Assembly (NCBI GenBank): GCA_902781655.1
Contig: CACZJZ010000007.1
Span: forward strand, 45,131 to 109,130
From: an uncultured Lachnospiraceae bacterium
GTDB taxonomy: Bacteria; Bacillota; Clostridia; Lachnospirales; Lachnospiraceae
Length of the DNA: 64,000 nucleotides
Direction of reading: 5' to 3'
Shown one piece after another: positions 14,958 to 23,638 of the stretch (positions within the stretch are counted from its first letter, which is position 1; every line of letters begins with the position of its first letter). The translations under genes were made by a program, and so were the position numbers. Below the pieces are notes generated by a model. It was not told the DNA's origin, did no database searches, and saw only the letters and a list, made by a program, of their open reading frames with translations.

Positions 14958-16373
14958 CTATGCCAGTCCGAGCCGCATTCTGTGCAGGAATGAGTCCGAC
15001 TCCTCTGCCTTTCTACGCGCCGTCTGCGCTGCGCGTTCCTGTTGTTCCTCGGTCGTCTGCCTGTTTGAACTCTCGGAATCCGCCGTCTGTGCCTGCTGGT
15101 GCTCCTGCGCCTGCGGCGCAAGGATGATTTCTGTCTGCTGCCCTGTATGCTTCTGCAAAATGCGTGCGATCTCATCCGCGTTCTGCGTCAGCATCTGAAG
15201 CGTGGATGGATTGGAGGCTGCGATCGCCACGGCAGCCTTTCCTCCGTTCACGGTGACCTCTATGGCAATCCTGCCCAGCGAGCGCGGCTCAAAAATCAAA
15301 CTGAGCCTGCCGCTCTGCGTGAACGGCGATCTGGAAGCAAGATATTTTGCGAGATCCTCCGCCGCGGTATCCGGCGTCGTCGAGAGGACCTCCTCTGCTG
15401 CGGCTCCCGCCTCTCCGGCGGTTCCCGCCGGATGTGCAGCTTGCAGAGACTGCAGACCGGCTCCGGATGCATTCCCTGTTTTTTCCGCTCCAGTTGTCTG
15501 TTTTCCCGCACTCTTCCGTGCGATCCGGGAAGTCTGCGCCTGTGTTACGCTCTCCCGTGCCGACTCGTCCGTACCCAGCGGAGACGTTCCGGCGGAATCA
15601 GGTTGTGCCTTTGCCGCTGCCCGGTCGGCGTCTGAATCCGGCTGCACGATGAGATCGTCGGATACGGCGTCAGTCCGGGCAGAGGAATCCGGCAGGGTCT
15701 GTCTGGAAACGGTCCGGGAATCCTGCGGCATGCCCGCAGCATCTGTCTGCGATGCGGCTCCGTAGGCCGCATGCCCTGTGTCCTCCTGCAAAGTCGCGGC
15801 TGCCGCCCGTCCCTGCTCTTCCGCGGATATCGCTGTACTGATCTGCCGCGCCGCTGACTCCGTTTCGCTTCCGGCTGTAACTCCGGCTGCATTTGCCGGT
15901 GTATTTCGCGCCCCGGAAAGCGCCTGAACCACATTTTCTGTCTCCGCAGCGGTCCCGTCCGTGGCGCACGCCGCGTGCAGTGTCTCTCCGGTATCCGTTG
16001 CCGGGCTGCCGATCATGGAAGCCAGCAGGCTCAGCTCCGAGTCAACCTCCGTGCTCAGCAGCTGATCGCTCTCCTCCGCCGTGTCTGTCTTGTCCTTGTC
16101 TCTGTCCGCCTGGACTGCGGCCCCGCACTTCGTCCCCTGCTTCTCCGTCCGTCCACTCCCGGAATGCGTCTTTTCCGTCCCGGTGCCGGATGTCCGCGAT
16201 GCACTGCCCCAGCCGGCTGAGCCAGCGGTTTCAGTCGTTCCGGCTGATTCCGCTCCGTCTCTGAGCAGTACCGCAAAGGCGTCATTGGCATCCCGCGTTC
16301 GCGGCTGCCCCGTCTCCAAGCCGCTTCCCTGCAGCTCGGGCGATACTGCTTTCGCCATGGAAATCCCATCCAT
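14958..16373 (-). CDS. fliK: Flagellar hook-length control protein FliK
   Basis: A 471-aa protein, largely Ala/Ser/Thr/Gln-rich and of low complexity up to about residue 350, then a folded Flg_hook domain with the pattern FEPRSLGRIAIEVTVNGGKAAVAI and LTQNADEIARILQKHTG. FliK acts as the ruler that tells FlhB to stop hook export. The start is the ATG at 16373 with an AGAGGGAT site; a longer frame reaching into fliJ lacks support. It lies between fliJ (46 nt) and flgD (14 nt), the canonical place. Confidence 0.9.
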   Translation of the reverse strand: MDGISMAKAVSPELQGSGLETGQPRTRDANDAFAVLLRDGAESAGTTETAGSAGWGSASRTSGTGTEKTHSGSGRTEKQGTKCGAAVQADRDKDKTDTAEESDQLLSTEVDSELSLLASMIGSPATDTGETLHAACATDGTAAETENVVQALSGARNTPANAAGVTAGSETESAARQISTAISAEEQGRAAAATLQEDTGHAAYGAASQTDAAGMPQDSRTVSRQTLPDSSARTDAVSDDLIVQPDSDADRAAAKAQPDSAGTSPLGTDESARESVTQAQTSRIARKSAGKQTTGAEKTGNASGAGLQSLQAAHPAGTAGEAGAAAEEVLSTTPDTAAEDLAKYLASRSPFTQSGRLSLIFEPRSLGRIAIEVTVNGGKAAVAIAASNPSTLQMLTQNADEIARILQKHTGQQTEIILAPQAQEHQQAQTADSESSNRQTTEEQQERAAQTARRKAEESDSFLHRMRLGLA

Positions 16374-16419
16374 ACTCTTATCCCTCTCCTGTCCGATGCT
16401 GTCCTGCGTTCCTGATTGA

Positions 16420-16875
16420 TTATACCCTCTGCATGTTGTCCACAGCAGCCTCATGCATGACGAACTCCTCTATGAAAGTCTCGTCGCTCTTCCGCACTTC
16501 CTTCTGATAGTCCTGCAGTTTTCTGTCCTTCAGTTTCTCAAACTTTTTGACATCCACATTGGCAGCAATCATCTTCCCCTTCTGTTTTTCAGCAAGCTCT
16601 TCGAGATTATGAAGCTTATTCTGCTCTATCTCAATCTGTCTGCCGATTCTGTCGGTCAGATCGGCGAAAAGCCGCAGGTCTGTGATGGAAGATCCGCTGT
16701 GCTTCGCGCTGTCGAATTTCTCCGCCAGTTCCTCCTGCTCCCTGTTCAGCGCGTCGATCCTCTGTTTCTGCTGGTTCACATCACGCATTCTGGAAGCGTA
16801 TTCTTCCTTTTGGCTGTCCAGCACCTGGTCCTTGTACTGCAGCACCTTTTCCAGAGAATATCTGAATTTTTTCAC
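16420..16875 (-). CDS. fliJ: Flagellar export chaperone FliJ
   Basis: A 151-aa, highly charged, predicted all-helical coiled-coil protein beginning with the FliJ pattern KKFRYSLEKVLQYKD. FliJ sits in the FliI hexamer like the stalk of an F-type ATPase and links it to FlhA. The start codon is GTG, with AGGAGG 7 nt upstream. It is 17 nt after fliI. Length is normal for the family. Confidence 0.92.
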   Translation of the reverse strand: MKKFRYSLEKVLQYKDQVLDSQKEEYASRMRDVNQQKQRIDALNREQEELAEKFDSAKHSGSSITDLRLFADLTDRIGRQIEIEQNKLHNLEELAEKQKGKMIAANVDVKKFEKLKDRKLQDYQKEVRKSDETFIEEFVMHEAAVDNMQRV

Positions 16876-16892
16876 ACCGCAGCCTCCTCAGC

Positions 16893-18194
16893 TTACGCAA
16901 GCGCCTCTTCCATCAACTTCAGCGTCTGTTCATAGGTAAAGGATTCATCCACGCCCTGCATCAGGAACCGGTTTATCGCCGGGTAGTGATCGACAGCCTC
17001 GTCAATAGCGGCGTTGGCTCCCTTCTTATAGGCGCCGATGGAAATCAGATCGGCGTTTTTCTGATACACGCCGAGGATGTTCCGCATCTTCGCTGCGCAC
17101 TCCCGATGTCGGTCGTCCACCAGTTCTGTCATCAGACGCGAAATGCTGTCTCCGATGGAGATGGCCGGATAGTGGTTCGCCGCCGCCAGCGCCCGGGACA
17201 AAACAATGTGGCCGTCAAGGATGCCCCGCACCGTATCCGCGATCGGCTCATTCGTGTCGTCGCCTTCCACCAGAACCGTATACACCCCGGTGATGGAACC
17301 CTTCTGAAAGTTTCCGCTTCGTTCCAGCAGCCGCGGAAATTCCGCATAAATGGATGGAGTATATCCCCTGGCGATCGGTGGCTCTCCGATTGCCAGCCCG
17401 ATCTCCCGCTGCGCCATAGCAAACCGGGTCAGAGAATCCATCATCAGCAGGACATCCAGTCCCTGGTCCCGGAAATACTCCGCAATGGTCGTCGCGACCA
17501 GAGGGCATTTCTGGCGGAGCATGGCCGGTTGGTCAGACGTTGCCACCACAAGGACCGAGCGCGCCATACCCTCTTTGCCGAGATCCTTCTCCACAAATTC
17601 GAGCACTTCACGTCCACGCTCTCCGACGAGCGCGATCACGCTGATATCGGTCTTGACGTTCTTAGCGATCATCCCCATCAGCGTGCTCTTGCCCACGCCG
17701 GAACCGGCAAAGATCCCGATACGCTGTCCCTTGCCGATCGTATTAAGTCCGTCGATCGCCTTGATGCCGAATTCCAGCCTCTCACGGATGGGCGGTCTTG
17801 TGAGAGGATTGCTGTATCCGCTCGATACGGTGTAGGTCCGATCCTCCGGGAAAGGATCTCCTCCATCGATCGGACGTCCCATAGCATCGATGATGCGCCC
17901 CTTCAGGAAATCGCCCACCGGAATCTGAAGCCGGTGCCCTGTATTCCGAACGAAGCTCCCGGAGGCGATGCCGTTCGTGGCCTCATAGGTCATCAGCTGG
18001 ATGCGTCCGCCGCGGAATCCGACGACCTCAGCCGGGACCTGCCGGTTCAGTTCCTCGTTGTAGATCATCACGATGTCGCCGATGCTGCAGCGGCTGCCGG
18101 AGGCCTCGATCGCCATCCCCACAATATCTTCAATTTTGCCGATATGTCCGACCGTCTCCGAGCTTCGGATCAGGTCAAGTGCCCTCTCATACAT
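16893..18194 (-). CDS. fliI: Flagellum-specific ATPase FliI
   Basis: A 433-aa type III export ATPase related to F1-beta. Walker A GSGVGKST at residues 164-171, Walker B LLMMD at about 249-253, and the family block REIGLAIGEPPIARGYTPSI. The N-terminal region 20-90 is the beta-barrel. It energises unfolding and export of flagellar subunits with FliH and FliJ. The start is the ATG at 18194, which overlaps the last codons of fliH by 8 nt; upstream in-frame sequence is Arg-rich and belongs to the fliH frame. Confidence 0.95.
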   Translation of the reverse strand: MYERALDLIRSSETVGHIGKIEDIVGMAIEASGSRCSIGDIVMIYNEELNRQVPAEVVGFRGGRIQLMTYEATNGIASGSFVRNTGHRLQIPVGDFLKGRIIDAMGRPIDGGDPFPEDRTYTVSSGYSNPLTRPPIRERLEFGIKAIDGLNTIGKGQRIGIFAGSGVGKSTLMGMIAKNVKTDISVIALVGERGREVLEFVEKDLGKEGMARSVLVVATSDQPAMLRQKCPLVATTIAEYFRDQGLDVLLMMDSLTRFAMAQREIGLAIGEPPIARGYTPSIYAEFPRLLERSGNFQKGSITGVYTVLVEGDDTNEPIADTVRGILDGHIVLSRALAAANHYPAISIGDSISRLMTELVDDRHRECAAKMRNILGVYQKNADLISIGAYKKGANAAIDEAVDHYPAINRFLMQGVDESFTYEQTLKLMEEALA

Positions 18195-18963
18195 TGGTGT
18201 CCTCGAACGTGACCGTATCCAGACTATTCCGCAGATTGTCCATCTGCGAATCGACGCTGATGTCGGTGATCTCCTCCGGCGTCTCGATGATGCAGTACCC
18301 CTGTTGCTCGCTGTCCATGACAACAAATTTTATATTTTCAGAGACGTGCCCAAGCTCCTGCGCTATGTCGGCGTCCGCCTTCACCATCATGTCGTAATCC
18401 TGTTTATCGATATATATCTTCATCCACGCCGTCTTCTGACGTTTTTCCACCTCCGCGCCGATCATCCGTGCGATGACCTCGCCGCTGGTGGAGAGGCTGA
18501 CATGAATGACTTTCTCCGCGACCGCGACGGAGACATTCATCAGCTCACGCAGGTAACGCGACAGCACCCTCTGCTTGGCCTCCTGAATCCCGCTGAGCGC
18601 CGTTTCCGCCTCTGTCTCAAAATGCCGGATCTTTTCCTGCCAGGCGGCCGCTGCCTCTTCCTCCGCCTTTTTCCGGGCCTTCTCAATGCCCTGCCGGAAT
18701 CCGTCTTCTGCTGACTCCCGACGAATCTCCTCCGCTTCCTTCCTTGCATCGGCGAGGATTTGCTCCGCCTGTTTCTTCGCCTTCCCAAGGAGCTCATCCG
18801 CCTCAGCGGAATCCGCCTGCTCCGGCTGCTCCTCATCTGATCCGCGGCTGAACGTCAGAAGCTGAAAATCTCCGTTCTGCACCTTTTCCGCGGAGCTGCC
18901 GTCAATCGGTCCCAGCGTAACCGCCCTGAAATTCTGCTGCTCTTTGAATATACGATTAGACAA
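18187..18963 (-). CDS. fliH: Flagellar assembly protein FliH
   Basis: A 258-aa stator-like regulator of FliI. The first 50 residues are variable. Residues 60-130 are a long Glu/Ala/Arg helix (ADELLGKAKKQAEQILADAR), and the C-terminal part (about 140-245) has the FliH/V-ATPase E-subunit type fold with LMNVSVAVAEKVIHVSL. The start codon is TTG, overlapping the fliG stop by 8 nt, with GAGAGG about 9 nt upstream. Position between fliG and fliI supports the call. Confidence 0.9.
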   Translation of the reverse strand: MSNRIFKEQQNFRAVTLGPIDGSSAEKVQNGDFQLLTFSRGSDEEQPEQADSAEADELLGKAKKQAEQILADARKEAEEIRRESAEDGFRQGIEKARKKAEEEAAAAWQEKIRHFETEAETALSGIQEAKQRVLSRYLRELMNVSVAVAEKVIHVSLSTSGEVIARMIGAEVEKRQKTAWMKIYIDKQDYDMMVKADADIAQELGHVSENIKFVVMDSEQQGYCIIETPEEITDISVDSQMDNLRNSLDTVTFEDTNV

Positions 18964-20041
18964 TGATCTGATCCTCTCCGCCGCCCTTGTTGATGACCAG
19001 TTCTCCCTGATCCTCCAGCTTTCGGATCAGGTTGACAATCTTCTGCTGCGCTTCCTCGACATCCCGCAATCTGACATGCGTTGTCGTCTCCATATCTGCC
19101 TTGACCGTCTCGGCCATACGCTTCGACATATTGTTGAAGAAGGTTTCCTTCATATCGTCCGTCGCCGTCTTCAGCGCAAACACAATATCCTTTGTATCGC
19201 AGTCGCGGATGAACCGCTGCACAGACCTGTCGTCCATCGTGAGAATATCCTCGAAGACGAACATTCTGTCCCGGATATCCTTGGACAGATCCGGATCGGC
19301 CACATCCAGCTCGTCGAAAATCTTTTTCTCCGTGCTTCTGTCGATATGGTTCATGACGTCCGCGGCAAAATCAATGCCGCCGAGGCTCGTATTCTCCTCG
19401 CTCGTGACAAAGGTCGAGAATTTCCTCCGCATCTCGTTCTCCACGATGGTGATGGCCTCCGGCGATACCCGGTCCATTCTGGCCATTGCCGCGACCGTCG
19501 GTATTTTCTTGTCGTCCGGAAGCCCTTCCATGACTCTGGCCGCCAGCTCGGAATCCAGATAACTCAGCACCAGTGCAATCACCTGCGGTCGCTCCGGCTG
19601 AAGCAGCGACAGCACCGCTTTGGGATCTCCCTTGGCAAAGAAATTGAACGGCCTTGACTGCAGCGTCTTGTTGACCTTTTCGAGCAGATTTCTGGCCGTT
19701 GATTCCCCGAAGGCCTTTTCGAGGACATTTCTCGCGTATTCAATGCCGCCGTCTGTCAGCATTTTATGCGTCAGGCACAGCTTGTAAAAATCGTCCAGCG
19801 TGCCCTCCACCTGCGAGTTTGTGGACTGTCCGATCCGGGCGACCTCGTAGGTGAGATCTTCAATTTCCTGCTCACTGAGATACTTATAGATCTGGGATGC
19901 CCGTTCCGCGCCCACAGATACAATGACAAGCGCGGCCTTCTGCCGGTTCGTCAGGTTCCGTGTGGCAGACGGATCGACAGGTGGAATCTCTGCCGCAGCC
20001 TGCGCAATATTCTGTTGTGTTTCTCCCTGCGTCACCGCCAT
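18956..20041 (-). CDS. fliG: Flagellar motor switch protein FliG
   Basis: A 361-aa rotor protein. N-domain (about 25-110, LTNRQKAALVIVSVGAERASQIYKYL), middle domain with the ARM repeat, and C-terminal domain with the charged torque helix (about 290-330, IRDRMFVFEDILTMDDRSVQRFI). It links the MS ring (FliF) to FliM/FliY and meets MotA. It is about 20 residues longer than usual at the N-terminus, where the sequence is Gln/Ala-rich. A GTG two codons after the annotated ATG has better spacing to GAGG, so the start could shift slightly. Confidence 0.95.
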   Translation of the reverse strand: MAVTQGETQQNIAQAAAEIPPVDPSATRNLTNRQKAALVIVSVGAERASQIYKYLSEQEIEDLTYEVARIGQSTNSQVEGTLDDFYKLCLTHKMLTDGGIEYARNVLEKAFGESTARNLLEKVNKTLQSRPFNFFAKGDPKAVLSLLQPERPQVIALVLSYLDSELAARVMEGLPDDKKIPTVAAMARMDRVSPEAITIVENEMRRKFSTFVTSEENTSLGGIDFAADVMNHIDRSTEKKIFDELDVADPDLSKDIRDRMFVFEDILTMDDRSVQRFIRDCDTKDIVFALKTATDDMKETFFNNMSKRMAETVKADMETTTHVRLRDVEEAQQKIVNLIRKLEDQGELVINKGGGEDQIIV

Positions 20042-20100
20042 CCTCAGTCCAATCTCCGTTTACACTGCAAATGTGCTTCAGCCTCTGTTTTTCGGTCAGG

Positions 20101-21753
20101 TCAACGGAACTGCTTTTTCTCGTTCGGATCGTCCTCGTTCAGCCACGTTTCCACGAGTTTTGCCGCCACCTGCGGATTCTCATCTATGAAATCACCAATA
20201 TCATTCTTCAGCTTCATCCCGCGCTGCATATGGGCGTTGCCGAGTTTCTCTTCTTCCGAGCTCTCTCTCCTCTTTTTCTGCTGCGCCGCGGCGGCCTTGC
20301 GACGCTCTGCCTCCGCCTCCGCCGCGGCGGCGGCATCCTCCTGCTGCTGTCTCATATTTTTCTTCTTCTTTCGCCCCGTGATGATAAAGAGCAGAATTGT
20401 CAGGACGAGAACTGCCGCTGCTCCTGCCGCAATCAGGATCAGCAGGGACGGCATCTGTGCTTCTCCTGCCTCATCCGTCCTGTTGTCGGCGGCAGCTTCT
20501 TCTTTCGGCGGTGCGCTTCGGATGATTGTGATCTTGTCCGTTGCGTCGTCCCTCGAAATGCCGGCCGCGTCCGCAACCAGATTGATGAGATCTGTGTTCC
20601 GGACCGTCTCGGTATCATCCGTATTGATCACGACAGCCACCGTGACGTCGGTCAGGGAACCCGGCGATGTTTCCGTCTGCTTTGTGGTTTCATTGTAGAG
20701 CCATTCCCTGCTCGTAGTGTCGCTGCTGTAGCTGTTGGAGGCGCTGTCGCCGCTATCCGTGGTATAGTCCGGCGTGTCCGCGTTGGCATCCGTCCCGGCC
20801 ACATCGCCTCCCGAACCGGAGGAAGAGCCGGATTTCTCCGTGGTTTTCTCCTCCTTCTTCAGGAGTCCTTCCTTGTCGTCATCGTCGGCCTTCTCCGGGA
20901 CATTGTAGGTGGTGGCTTCCTGCACGCTGTGCGTCGGATCAAGGATGCCGCGCACCGAGACCGCTATGTTGTCCGCGCCATAAATCTGTGCCAGGACCTT
21001 GCGGACCTTCCCCTCGATATTCGAGGCAATCTCCGCTTCCATGCTGTTGACCGCCGTGCTGCCAGAGCCTCCCGCCGCATTCGCTTCCTCCGTCCCACTG
21101 ACCTCTGTCATAGTCGATGCGTCGAAGACAGAGACGTTGGTGAAATTCATTCCTTCCACAGATCTGGCGATCAAATTGCGGATGGCGTCTGCATTCGTTT
21201 TCGACAGAGTCTTACCCGGCTGCATCGTGACTACGGCGGAAGCGGTCGCATCCACCTCCGGGGAGTCATCCAGCGCATACCCGGAGTCCTTTCCCTCCGC
21301 GATAGTGACCTTGGCATCCTGCACGCCGTCGAACAGACGAATGGTCGCCCCCAGCCTGTCCTGCAGATCATACAGCGTGTACTGTTTCTTATCGGACTCG
21401 GTCGACATCATCTTGGAATTGCTGATGTACATGTCATAGGAGAAGCCGCTTTTCGGATACCCCTTTGCCAGGAGACTGACCCGGAGCTGCTCCGCCTGGT
21501 CATCCGGAACCCGTATCGTTCCATCGCTGGCGGAATATCGGTAATCCACGCTCTGATCCTGAAGGAGTTCCCCGACCTTCTGCGCTTCCTCGCTGGAAAG
21601 ACCGGTGAACAGGGCTGTATATTCAGTTTTGTTGGTCAGATGCAGAACGGCAATGCCGGTCATGATCAGAGCCACTGTCACTCCGAAAATGACCGCAAGT
21701 CGTCTTTTTGTTCTGACCGGCACATTTTTCCAGATTTCCCCAAACTTTTCCAC
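20101..21753 (-). CDS. fliF: Flagellar MS-ring protein FliF
   Basis: A 550-aa MS-ring protein. A transmembrane helix near residues 18-38, the ring-building domains at about 45-220 (TEYTALFTGLSSEEAQKVGELL), a Ser/Gly/Thr-rich middle (about 305-350), a second transmembrane helix near 425-445, and a cytoplasmic C-terminal FliG-binding tail (VAAKLVETWLNEDDPNEK). The start codon is GTG. The ribosome site is poor, so expression may depend on coupling with fliE, 72 nt upstream. Length is normal. Confidence 0.94.
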   Translation of the reverse strand: MEKFGEIWKNVPVRTKRRLAVIFGVTVALIMTGIAVLHLTNKTEYTALFTGLSSEEAQKVGELLQDQSVDYRYSASDGTIRVPDDQAEQLRVSLLAKGYPKSGFSYDMYISNSKMMSTESDKKQYTLYDLQDRLGATIRLFDGVQDAKVTIAEGKDSGYALDDSPEVDATASAVVTMQPGKTLSKTNADAIRNLIARSVEGMNFTNVSVFDASTMTEVSGTEEANAAGGSGSTAVNSMEAEIASNIEGKVRKVLAQIYGADNIAVSVRGILDPTHSVQEATTYNVPEKADDDDKEGLLKKEEKTTEKSGSSSGSGGDVAGTDANADTPDYTTDSGDSASNSYSSDTTSREWLYNETTKQTETSPGSLTDVTVAVVINTDDTETVRNTDLINLVADAAGISRDDATDKITIIRSAPPKEEAAADNRTDEAGEAQMPSLLILIAAGAAAVLVLTILLFIITGRKKKKNMRQQQEDAAAAAEAEAERRKAAAAQQKKRRESSEEEKLGNAHMQRGMKLKNDIGDFIDENPQVAAKLVETWLNEDDPNEKKQFR

Positions 21754-21825
21754 AATCCAGAAGCCTACACACTGTCAATAATGAAATCTATACTCTGATG
21801 TCTGAAATGCAATGAATAGAACGGA

Positions 21826-22164
21826 CTAAATATTCATTCTCATGAGGTCGTTGTACGACTCCATCGCCTTGTTGCGAAGCGCAACGAGCAGATCGAGGCT
21901 GACCGCAGCCTTCGCTTCCGCGATTGGCAGAGAATGCGCATCCTCCAGCTGCCCTGTGGCTAGCAGATACTGCTTATTTTCCACATCCTGCTGGGTAGAT
22001 TTGACTTGATCGACCGTACTCTCCAGTACGTCTTTGAAGATGGATGATCCTTCATCCTGAGAAACCGTGTCGTCCCTGACAGCCTTCAGATGCTTCATGT
22101 CCTGCATCGCAATCGTAGTAAAATCAGATCCCTGCAGTGACATGAATGAAGCTGCTGTACTCAT
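21826..22164 (-). CDS. fliE: Flagellar hook-basal body protein FliE
   Basis: A 112-aa protein that joins the MS ring to the rod. The C-terminal half has the FliE pattern (FKDVLESTVDQVKSTQQDVENKQYLLATGQ, then LPIAEAKAAVSLDLLVALRNKAMESYNDLMRMNI). I chose the ATG at 22164 because GGAGAGAGG lies just upstream and the further N-terminal sequence is not FliE-like. It is the first recognisable gene of the operon, whereas flgB and flgC usually precede it. Its ATG overlaps the stop of a 24-codon upstream frame. Confidence 0.92.
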   Translation of the reverse strand: MSTAASFMSLQGSDFTTIAMQDMKHLKAVRDDTVSQDEGSSIFKDVLESTVDQVKSTQQDVENKQYLLATGQLEDAHSLPIAEAKAAVSLDLLVALRNKAMESYNDLMRMNI

Positions 22165-22235
22165 AGTTGTTTTATCCTCTCTCCTGTTGTATCGCGCCGC
22201 AGCACAGAATTTTCTGCGATGTGGCACTGGCTCAT
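22161..22235 (-). CDS. Possible 24-codon leader peptide upstream of fliE
   Basis: A short frame (MSQCHIAENSVLRRDTTGERIKQL would be 24 residues, MSQCH...IKQL) starts at an ATG 2 nt after GGAGG and 11 nt after an earlier AGGAG. Its TGA overlaps the fliE ATG (ATGA), the arrangement of translationally coupled genes in this operon. I recognise no homologue. It may be a leader peptide that sets fliE translation, or the remains of an upstream gene. Evidence is the overlap and the ribosome site only. Confidence 0.35.
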   Translation of the reverse strand: MSQCHIAENSVLRRDTTGERIKQL

Positions 22236-22662
22236 TTCCTCCGATACTCCTTACGATATGCTTCGCTATAGCAGATAAATAATTTCCCACCATAGAATAG
22301 GTTTACAGTATGTAAAATTTACTACTTATAGCCGCTTCAATGTCAATGTATTTTGGGAATTTTCGCGGTTTTTCGCATAAATTCAATTATTTTGTATTCG
22401 TTTGTGAACCGTTTCGTGCATTTATCACATTTATTAACCTTATTTTTGGTTTAACACCCGCGTTTTTTTGTTGGATTTTTTTAATTGTGAAATTCCAGCA
22501 TGTCAAGTTGACAGCGCACGGCAGTGCCTCCGCCATTCGTGATTCATTGCAATACCCGGAGACCGTGTTACTATATCTATAGCAGCTGTAGGGTTTTATG
22601 CCTGACGAAGATATTGAAACTGAGAAAACAGCAGTCCGAAAAAACAGGAGCGTGCGGATATC
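22236..22662. promoter_or_regulatory. Divergent intergenic control region, fla operon / merR-type gene
   Basis: With the fliE leader this is the only gap over 300 nt in the window. It is strongly AT-rich between 22330 and 22500, with several A/T runs (for example 22461-22468). On the minus strand a perfect -35 TTGACA (plus coordinates 22341-22346) is followed by weak -10 candidates (AGTAAA at 17 nt, TAAATT at 19 nt). A perfect inverted repeat TTTACA-GTA-TGTAAA lies at 22302-22316, where a repressor would block transcription into fliE. On the plus strand TTGCAA (22547-22552) with TACTAT/TATATC 16-19 nt further could drive the MerR-type gene. I saw no c-di-GMP riboswitch here. Confidence 0.5.
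22302..22316. promoter_or_regulatory. Palindromic operator candidate upstream of the fla operon
   Basis: TTTACA-GTA-TGTAAA, a perfect 6-bp inverted repeat with 3-nt spacer, 66 nt upstream of the fliE leader frame and just downstream of the TTGACA box. The bound factor is unknown. Confidence 0.35.
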
Positions 22663-23529
22663 ATGCGTATCGGTGAAGTATCGAAATATCTGGGGCTTTC
22701 CCCTGAAACCATCCGGTATTACGAAATGGAGGGCCTGATCCGTCCGGTTCGGAATCCGGGCAGCAGCTACCGGGACTACAGGATGCCCGATGTTCTGCGT
22801 CTTATGGCTGTGCAGCGATACCGCAGCATGGGATTCAGCCTGAAAGAAGTAGAGACAATCATCAATAACAGCGATATTGAGGAACAGTATCGCTATGTGA
22901 ACACGCAGTATCACATCCTGCGCGGTGAAATGGATCATCGCCGACACCTTCTCGATTATCTGCGCATGCACCAGTCCGAGCTTGCCTCAGCCGTCTATAA
23001 TGTCGGCAATTTCTGGGTTTATCCGGAGGAAGCCTCCTGCCTTCTCCCCATTGCGGTATGGAGTAAAATGGGAATACGCATGCTTCCTATCCGCGATGAA
23101 GATGAACTCTCCGCCTGGCTTTCAACATACCCCTATTGCAGCATTAGTCTAAAAAATGTCCCACCCGGAATTAATAGTCAGATAATTTCAAAAAAGAGTG
23201 CTCGTTCCGCGCCGCTCCCGTCTGAGCATCTCGTCTGCCTCCGCCTGAGCGAAAGCGATTTCAAAATGTATTCCCTTGAGAATACCAGACAGCTGATCCG
23301 TCTTCCCGCAGGCACGTATCTGCGCACCATTCGCACTTTTGACCTGGTGAATAACGACATTTCCTCCTGCTTCCCGGATTCTCAGGACCTCCCGGATCTC
23401 CACGGACTGACTGTCTCCGGAGATGCCTACGGCAAAATACTGATTGCCAGTCATGACCACGAGAGGACCTCTGCATATCTCGAGGTGCAGATCCCGCTCA
23501 CGGGGCGACGGGATCCCGTCTCAAATTAA
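22663..23529 (+). CDS. MerR-family transcriptional regulator
   Basis: A 288-aa regulator with the MerR winged helix at residues 1-70 (MRIGEVSKYLGLSPETIRYYEMEGLI, then RDYRMPDVLRLMAVQRYRSMGFSLKEVE). A coiled coil follows (to about 115). The C-terminal 165 residues look like an effector-binding domain of the size of GyrI/BmrR-type modules, but I see no decisive motif. No metal-binding cysteine cluster is visible. It is divergent from the fla operon, so it could act on that promoter or on its own; the sequence does not tell which. Start: ATG preceded by CAGGAGCG. Confidence 0.82.
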   Translation: MRIGEVSKYLGLSPETIRYYEMEGLIRPVRNPGSSYRDYRMPDVLRLMAVQRYRSMGFSLKEVETIINNSDIEEQYRYVNTQYHILRGEMDHRRHLLDYLRMHQSELASAVYNVGNFWVYPEEASCLLPIAVWSKMGIRMLPIRDEDELSAWLSTYPYCSISLKNVPPGINSQIISKKSARSAPLPSEHLVCLRLSESDFKMYSLENTRQLIRLPAGTYLRTIRTFDLVNNDISSCFPDSQDLPDLHGLTVSGDAYGKILIASHDHERTSAYLEVQIPLTGRRDPVSN

Positions 23530-23552
23530 ACGCTGCTGCTTTCAAACTTTTC

Positions 23553-23580
23553 TAATAATTATCTGTAAGCGCGCCGATAA
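23553..23580 (+). promoter_or_regulatory. Sigma-28 (FliA) promoter
   Basis: TAAT-N16-GCCGATAA (23553-23556 and 23573-23580) closely matches the sigma-28 consensus TAAA-N15/16-GCCGATAA. It lies 59 nt before the ATG at 23639. FliA is encoded in the same window, so this gene is probably a late (class III) flagellar-regulon gene. Confidence 0.75.
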
Positions 23581-23638
23581 TCTTCTATAGATGGGTCGAA
23601 GACCGCGTGTATAGCCGATCAGGAATGGGGGAAAAGAT

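Noticed and set aside
22165-22340. c-di-GMP (GEMM) riboswitch before the fla operon
   Set aside because: Common in clostridial flagellar operons, but the conserved GEMM core sequences are absent from the leader.
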